A DNA stretch of 10,076 bases, from assembly GCA_902785445.1 (NCBI GenBank), contig CACZYN010000049.1:1-10076 (forward strand), given 5' to 3'. Source of the stretch: an uncultured Anaerovibrio sp. (lineage in GTDB: Bacteria > Bacillota > Negativicutes > Selenomonadales > Selenomonadaceae). Below are positions 6,570 through 10,076 of this stretch, piece after piece. The translations under genes and the position numbers were made by a program. The first letter of the stretch is position 1, and each line of letters starts with the position of its first letter. The notes under the pieces were generated by a model. The model was not told the origin of the DNA and did no database searches. It was given only the letters and a program-made list of their open reading frames with translations.

Positions 6570-7193
6570 ATGCCACCTAAGGTAAAATTTCACAAGGAAG
6601 AAATAATTGAGGCGGCGGTAAATATTACACGCCGAAAGGGTATTGAAGCTGTAACAGCCCGGGAAGTGGCCGGGGAGCTTAAAGTATCCACTCGGCCGAT
6701 ATTTACCTGGTTTGATACTATTGAACAGCTTAAACGAGAGGTTTATAACCAAGCTAAGGTAAGCTACCGTGAATACGTTCAGGCAGGTTTGGCAGGACCA
6801 GTGCCCTTTTTAGGCGTAGGGCAGCAGTATGTCCTGTTTGCCAAGGAAGAGCCGGAGCTATATAAGCTGCTCTTTCTCACGAAGCCCAACGGAGTTGTCG
6901 GCGGAGCCATGGAGGCGTTACATTTTTCCCAGGATTTAGTGCGGGACTCCCTAATGAAAATATACAATATTACTGCTAATATGGCGGATTGTTATTTCCG
7001 GGATTTGTGGCTGGTGGCCTTCAGTATAGCTACTTTGATTGTTACTGATGATTGTCCGTACACTGACGAGGAAATCAGCAGGATTTTCACGGAAATAAGC
7101 CTGTCTATTTGCAAGGCCTACAAGGAAATTCCCGGACTGCCGGAGGGAAAATACAACCGGGATGCGATTTTTCGGGAATTAGTTAAGAAATGA
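6570..7193 (+). CDS. TetR/AcrR-family transcriptional regulator
   Basis: A 207-residue protein with the TetR layout: an N-terminal three-helix DNA-binding domain (residues about 8-58; KEEIIEAAVNITRRKGIEAVTAREVA... then the recognition turn VSTRPIFTWFDTIEQLKREV) and a longer ligand-sensing helical domain. The turn reads STRPIFTWF where the usual form is close to SxGTLYxHF, placing it in a divergent subgroup. The C-terminal half contains FAKEEPELYKLLFL (90-103), a pattern seen in regulators with the WHG-type effector domain. It sits inside the operon it probably controls, between the hydrolase (24-base gap) and DUF3795 (28-base gap), suggesting autoregulation through the dyads at 5834-5860. Whether it represses or activates, and its effector, cannot be read. 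The start ATG at 6570 is preceded by AAGGAAGTAGGGA. Confidence 0.9.
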   Translation: MPPKVKFHKEEIIEAAVNITRRKGIEAVTAREVAGELKVSTRPIFTWFDTIEQLKREVYNQAKVSYREYVQAGLAGPVPFLGVGQQYVLFAKEEPELYKLLFLTKPNGVVGGAMEALHFSQDLVRDSLMKIYNITANMADCYFRDLWLVAFSIATLIVTDDCPYTDEEISRIFTEISLSICKAYKEIPGLPEGKYNRDAIFRELVKK

Positions 7194-7221
7194 GTTTGGG
7201 CGATTTAGGGGAGGATTAATT

Positions 7222-7554
7222 ATGCGTGTACTGATTGGTTGTTGTGGACTGGATTGTGAACAATGTGGAGCGTACATCGCCACCAAAAATGATGATGATG
7301 CCTTGCGGGAAAAGACCGCCAAGGAATGGACGGAAATGAATAACCATCTCATAAAACCGGAATGGATTAATTGCGAAGGCTGTCGGGCCGATGGAATAAA
7401 ATTTCATTATTGCAGTGAGATGTGTGAGATCCGCAAATGCGTTCATAATAAAGGCTTTGAAACCTGTGGTGACTGCCCGGAAATGGTGGGCTGCGAAACG
7501 GTCAAAATGATTCATGAGCATTGTGATGAGGCGATAGATAATCTGAAGGGCTGA
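7222..7554 (+). CDS. DUF3795 cysteine-rich protein
   Basis: A 110-residue protein with 13 cysteines (residues 7, 8, 12, 15, 51, 54, 64, 68, 73, 82, 85, 91, 101). The opening CCGLDCEQCGAY, the middle CEGCRADG and the later CEIRKCVHNKGFETCGDCPE are the recognisable DUF3795 pattern. The spacing of CxxC pairs implies zinc or iron-sulfur binding; the family has no established function that I can cite. GGGGAGG at 7208-7214 precedes the ATG by 7 bases. It lies between the TetR gene and two flavodoxin-fold genes, which points to a redox role, but that rests only on context. Confidence 0.88.
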   Translation: MRVLIGCCGLDCEQCGAYIATKNDDDALREKTAKEWTEMNNHLIKPEWINCEGCRADGIKFHYCSEMCEIRKCVHNKGFETCGDCPEMVGCETVKMIHEHCDEAIDNLKG

Positions 7555-7576
7555 CTTGTTAATCTGGGGGCTAAAG

Positions 7577-8083
7577 ATGATTCTGATTGTTAATACCACG
7601 GAAAATGTTGAGATTACTGAAAAATTGCATAATCGCCTTCAGATGAAGGGGGCAGATTTTGAAGTTATCGAAGCCTATAACATGAATATAGGACATTGCA
7701 TAGGTTGTGGACATTGCTGGCTTAAGGACCCGGGGGTATGTGTGCAGAAGGATGATTATGGGGAAATTCTTCGGAAAATAGTCCATGCAGATCAATTATG
7801 GGTTATTGCCGATACAAAGCTGGGTTTTCTCAATCACCGGGCCAAGAAAATCTTTGACCGAATAGTGCCTATATTGGATATATATCTTGAATTTCGGGGA
7901 GACCAGATGCGACACATAATGCGCTATGATACCCGTACGGATTTAGGACTGATTTATCAGGGAGAAGCTGATAGGGATTTTTTACAAAGCTGGAGTGATC
8001 GCTGCACCATGAATTTGGACAGCAAATCCCTTGGGGTATATAAAGTGACTGAATGGGAGGAGGTGGCAGCATGTATGCAGTGA
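7577..8083 (+). CDS. Flavodoxin-fold protein with CxGCxxCW cluster (NADPH-dependent FMN reductase-like)
   Basis: A 168-residue flavodoxin-fold protein of the NAD(P)H-dependent FMN reductase / iron-sulfur flavoprotein-like group. Visible are an N-terminal strand MILIVNTTEN, the cysteine block CIGCGHCWLKDPGVCVQKDD (residues 41-60; Cys41, 44, 47, 55), a following helix and HADQLWVIADTK, and HRAKKIFDRIVPILDIYLE (87-105), which aligns with the conserved lK.fiDR region. The expected phosphate-binding loop GSPRxxSNT is replaced by NTTENVEIT, so flavin binding may be weak or altered. The ATG at 7577 has GGGGG 6 bases upstream; the more upstream TTG at 7556 has no site. The stop lies 13 bases inside the next gene, which implies coupled translation with that second flavodoxin-fold protein. 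Confidence 0.85.
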   Translation: MILIVNTTENVEITEKLHNRLQMKGADFEVIEAYNMNIGHCIGCGHCWLKDPGVCVQKDDYGEILRKIVHADQLWVIADTKLGFLNHRAKKIFDRIVPILDIYLEFRGDQMRHIMRYDTRTDLGLIYQGEADRDFLQSWSDRCTMNLDSKSLGVYKVTEWEEVAACMQ

Positions 8084-8721
8084 TAATTAATGGCAGTCCA
8101 CGAGTAAAAAAGTACAGTAATACGGATAAAATTATTGAAAAGTTTGCCGCTGGCTTTAGGGAACAGGGAGGAAGCTTTGATATTTACGAAGTATCAGATC
8201 GTTGCCAGTGGGACAAGGCCAGAGAAGCTTTCTGTGATAACGACAATATTATCATCGCTTTGCCTCTTTATGTGGAATGTGTGCCGGGCTTATTGATGGA
8301 ATTTTTGGAAACACTGCCGAAAAAGGATTCCCGTACCAAGCTGTCCTTTATTTTGCAAAGTGGCTTTGCGGAAGGAGCTCAGCTGCGGTGCGGGGAACGT
8401 TATTTACAAATATTGGCTGAGCAGCTAGGTTGTGAATATGGGGGTACATTAGTAAAAGGGGATAATTTCAGTATCAGATTTTCCGAGGGAAAAGAGCGGG
8501 ATAAGCTTACTGCCCCTTACAGAAAAATGGGGCAAATCTTCGGCCAGGATGGTAATTTTTTTGCTTCGGCCTGCCGAAAATTTACCAGTTTCGAAGTATT
8601 TCCGCTGCCACTTAAGATACTATTGATTTTTATATTTAAAACTGTTCAACGTAGGTCCTTTGAAAAAATAGCTAGACAGTGGGGATGTTCTAAGCCATTG
8701 GATTATCAGGCGTATAAATAA
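8071..8721 (+). CDS. Second flavodoxin-fold protein (NAD(P)H-dependent oxidoreductase-like)
   Basis: A 216-residue protein starting MYAVIINGSPRVKKYSNTDK, which is a beta strand plus the phosphate-binding loop of flavodoxin-like NAD(P)H oxidoreductases. DNDNIIIALPLYVECVPGLLMEFLETLP (56-83) matches the aD.iv...P.Y....p..lk.flE segment, and KLSFILQSGFAEG the next strand. The C-terminal part is longer than in small flavodoxins and holds a hydrophobic stretch (FPLPLKILLIFIFKTV, 177-192) that could contact the membrane or form a dimer face. It lacks the CxGCxxC cluster of its neighbour. The frame also opens at 8053, but those bases encode MGGGGS only because they are the ribosome site: AGGAGG (8058-8063) is 7 bases before the true ATG at 8071. 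It is the last gene of the unit, and no clear terminator follows. Confidence 0.85.
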   Translation: MYAVIINGSPRVKKYSNTDKIIEKFAAGFREQGGSFDIYEVSDRCQWDKAREAFCDNDNIIIALPLYVECVPGLLMEFLETLPKKDSRTKLSFILQSGFAEGAQLRCGERYLQILAEQLGCEYGGTLVKGDNFSIRFSEGKERDKLTAPYRKMGQIFGQDGNFFASACRKFTSFEVFPLPLKILLIFIFKTVQRRSFEKIARQWGCSKPLDYQAYK

Positions 8722-8743
8722 TTGAGATGGAATAGTATAAGGC

Positions 8744-8772
8744 TTGACATTTTTTAGGATATAGCATAACAT
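8744..8772 (+). promoter_or_regulatory. Promoter of the SAM-riboswitch/metK transcript
   Basis: A perfect TTGACA at 8744-8749 and TAACAT at 8767-8772 have 17-base spacing. Predicted initiation near 8779 leaves about 15 bases before the aptamer P1 stem. It lies 22 bases beyond the stop of the last redox gene, with no intervening terminator. Confidence 0.62.
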
Positions 8773-8794
8773 TAATCTGTAAACTGAATATGAA

Positions 8795-8934
8795 CTCATC
8801 AAGAGCAGTGGAGGGACTGGCCCAACGAAGCTGCGGCAACCATTGATTATAGATCAAAACGGTGCTAATTCCTGATGGCGGTATGCCAAGAGATGAGAGA
8901 TTTTGTGAACTCTCTCTAGGCAGAGAGTTTTTTT
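8795..8934 (+). promoter_or_regulatory. SAM-I (S-box) riboswitch
   Basis: The aptamer spans about 8795-8897. It shows the invariant S-box core: CAAGAGCAGTGGAGGGACTG, then GGCCC, GCGGCAACC and GGTGCTAATTCC, in that order. P1 is CTCATC (8795-8800) with GATGAG (8892-8897). P3 is TTGAT (8843-8847) with ATCAA (8853-8857). P4 is TGGC (8876-8879) with GCCA (8885-8888). The expression platform follows: GAGAGA (8895-8900) can pair with TCTCTC (8911-8916) as an antiterminator, competing both with P1 and with the terminator stem. SAM binding stabilises P1, frees the terminator and should stop transcription before metK; low SAM permits read-through. This is the standard transcriptional S-box OFF switch. 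Confidence 0.95.
8908..8934 (+). terminator. Riboswitch-controlled intrinsic terminator
   Basis: AACTCTCT (8908-8915) pairs with AGAGAGTT (8922-8929) around loop CTAGGC, and the T run extends from 8928 to 8934. The 5' arm is shared with the antiterminator, making the two structures mutually exclusive. Confidence 0.9.
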
Positions 8935-8945
8935 ATGCAAATAGA

Positions 8946-9026
8946 CTTGCCTTCCCCTTTGGGGAAGCACCCAAGGGTACTAGGAGCAGGGCTCCGTCGG
9001 AGGACCGTTTACGGTGGATGAGGTTG
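8946..9026. repeat. Palindromic, probably dispersed repeat in the metK leader
   Basis: An about 80-base GC-rich block differs in composition from the AT-rich sequence on both sides and is a string of short hairpins: CTTCCCC/GGGGAAG (8951-8957/8961-8967), GGAGC/GCTCC (8983-8987/8991-8995) and ACCG/CGGT (9004-9007/9012-9015), ending GGATGAGG. Blocks of the type CTTCCCC...GGGGAAG...GGATGAGG are, to my recollection, abundant as intergenic repeats in gut Firmicutes. Here only one copy is visible, so repetition in the genome is inferred. Confidence 0.5.
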
Positions 9027-9064
9027 TTCAGATAAATTGTTTTTTGCTTAAAGGAGGCATTTTA

Positions 9065-10076
9065 ATGGGTAAGCGTTTATTGTTTACTTCCGAATCGGTT
9101 ACTGAAGGACATCCGGACAAAATGGCTGATCAGATTTCTGATAGCATTCTTGATGCGATTTTAGCCAAGGATCCATACGGTCGTGTTGCTTGTGAGACTA
9201 TGGTTACTACTGGTCAGGCGCATATTGCCGGTGAAATTTCCACCGATTGCTATGTTGATATTTCCAAAATTGTTCGTGATACAGTCAGAAAGATTGGTTA
9301 TACCCGGGCTAAGTATGGTTTTGATGCTGAAACTTGCGGTATTCTTATTTCCCTCGACGAGCAGTCACCAGATATTGCCCAGGGTGTAGACAAGGCCCTG
9401 GAGGTACGTGAAGGTGATGATGAGGCTACAGGCGCTGGCGACCAGGGTATGATGTTTGGTTATGCCTGCAATGAGACTCCGGAGTTTATGCCTACTCCTA
9501 TTGCGTTGGCTCATCGTCTTTCCCGTCGTTTGGCAGAAGTTCGTAAAAATGGTACTTTGCCTTATCTCCGTCCAGATGGCAAAACCCAGGTTACTGTAGC
9601 TTACGAAAATGGTAAGCCTGTAGCAGTTGATACCATTGTTATCTCCACTCAGCATGATGAAAACGTGACTTTGGAGCAAATTCGCAAGGATTTGATTGAA
9701 CATGTGGTTAAGCCGGTTATCCCTGCCGAGCTGTTAAGTGATGAGACCAAGTACTTCATTAATCCAACTGGTAAGTTTGTTATTGGTGGTCCACAGGGTG
9801 ACTGTGGTCTTACTGGCCGTAAGATCATTGTTGATACCTATGGCGGTATGGCTCGTCATGGCGGCGGTGCATTCTCCGGTAAGGATCCAACAAAGGTGGA
9901 CCGTTCTGGTGCCTATGCGGCCCGTTATGTGGCTAAAAATATTGTTGCTGCCGGTTTGGCTGATAAGGCCGAGGTACAGATTGCTTATGCTATCGGCGTA
10001 GCACATCCTGTTTCTATTATGGTTGAGACCTTTGGCACTGGTAAGGTTGATGACCGTACCTTGGAAGAACTGGTTC
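9065..10076 (+). CDS. metK: S-adenosylmethionine synthetase, C-terminus beyond the window
   Basis: An open frame from ATG 9065 runs off the end after 337 complete codons of an enzyme usually near 390-400 residues, so about 85 percent is present. It catalyses ATP + methionine to S-adenosylmethionine in the cytoplasm. Diagnostic motifs are TSESVTEGHPDKMADQISD (residues 8-26, with His16 and Asp18), the signature GAGDQGMMFGYA, the NPTGKFVIGGP and GDCGLTGRKIIVDTYGG segments, and the second signature GGGAFSGKDPTKVDRS. AAAGGAGG at 9050-9057 precedes the ATG by 7 bases. Expression is set by the SAM-I riboswitch upstream. Codon choice is strongly skewed to GGT, CGT, ACT, GTT and GCT compared with the neighbouring genes, as expected of a highly expressed housekeeping gene. 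Confidence 0.97.
   Translation, partial: MGKRLLFTSESVTEGHPDKMADQISDSILDAILAKDPYGRVACETMVTTGQAHIAGEISTDCYVDISKIVRDTVRKIGYTRAKYGFDAETCGILISLDEQSPDIAQGVDKALEVREGDDEATGAGDQGMMFGYACNETPEFMPTPIALAHRLSRRLAEVRKNGTLPYLRPDGKTQVTVAYENGKPVAVDTIVISTQHDENVTLEQIRKDLIEHVVKPVIPAELLSDETKYFINPTGKFVIGGPQGDCGLTGRKIIVDTYGGMARHGGGAFSGKDPTKVDRSGAYAARYVAKNIVAAGLADKAEVQIAYAIGVAHPVSIMVETFGTGKVDDRTLEELV

Noticed and set aside
7216..7599. 127-codon frame antisense to the DUF3795 gene
   Set aside because: It has no ribosome site, and the plus strand encodes the recognisable cysteine pattern.
8053..8070. N-terminal MGGGGS extension of the second flavodoxin-fold protein
   Set aside because: These codons are the AGGAGGTGG ribosome binding site read as protein. 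The ATG at 8071 has ideal spacing and begins directly at the conserved first strand.
9183..10006. Several open frames on both strands within metK
   Set aside because: All lie inside the conserved metK reading frame and match no family.

Overview
The window looks like chromosomal DNA from an anaerobic low-to-moderate GC member of the Firmicutes (Bacillota). I favour the Negativicutes, but that is a judgement from gene content and style, not a search result. The supporting signs are strong AGGAGG-type ribosome binding sites, frequent TTG/GTG starts, an S-box (SAM-I) riboswitch, a viroplasmin-type RNase H, ComFB, MtaD, and a cysteine-rich DUF3795/flavodoxin cluster. I see no insertion sequence, tRNA, rRNA, CRISPR array or phage gene.

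Layout. (1) 1-465, minus strand: the N-terminal part of an oligopeptide-type ABC transporter substrate-binding lipoprotein, cut by the window edge. (2) 643-3152, plus strand: an apparent operon of an M15-type zinc peptidase, mtaD (MTA/SAH deaminase) and a two-domain RNase H. (3) 3365-4318, plus strand: a ComFB-family protein and a secreted protein of unknown function, closed by a strong hairpin terminator at 4344-4375 that also serves the converging gene. (4) 4391-5704, minus strand: a CNNM/CorC (HlyC) membrane protein. (5) 5714-5909: a compact divergent control region with a good promoter on each strand and several short repeats. (6) 5910-8721, plus strand: a tight five-gene run of a small alpha/beta hydrolase, a TetR-type regulator, a DUF3795 cysteine-rich protein and two different flavodoxin-fold proteins. 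(7) 8722-9064: a promoter, a SAM-I riboswitch with its antiterminator and terminator, a palindromic repeat-like block, and a strong ribosome binding site. (8) 9065 to the end: metK, which has no stop inside the window.

How the parts fit. metK makes S-adenosylmethionine under riboswitch feedback, and mtaD, about 6.5 kb upstream, removes the by-products S-adenosylhomocysteine and methylthioadenosine. The five-gene run looks like a TetR-controlled redox or stress module. Its first promoter has the consensus TTGACA box with 17-base spacing to TATCAT, and two near-identical dyads lie directly over the predicted transcription start, where a repressor would act. The two flavodoxin-fold proteins are complementary in their motifs: the first has the Cys cluster but a degenerate phosphate loop, and the second has the phosphate loop but no Cys cluster. 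This module is the best candidate here for something not yet described. Its individual families are known, and its function is not readable from sequence.
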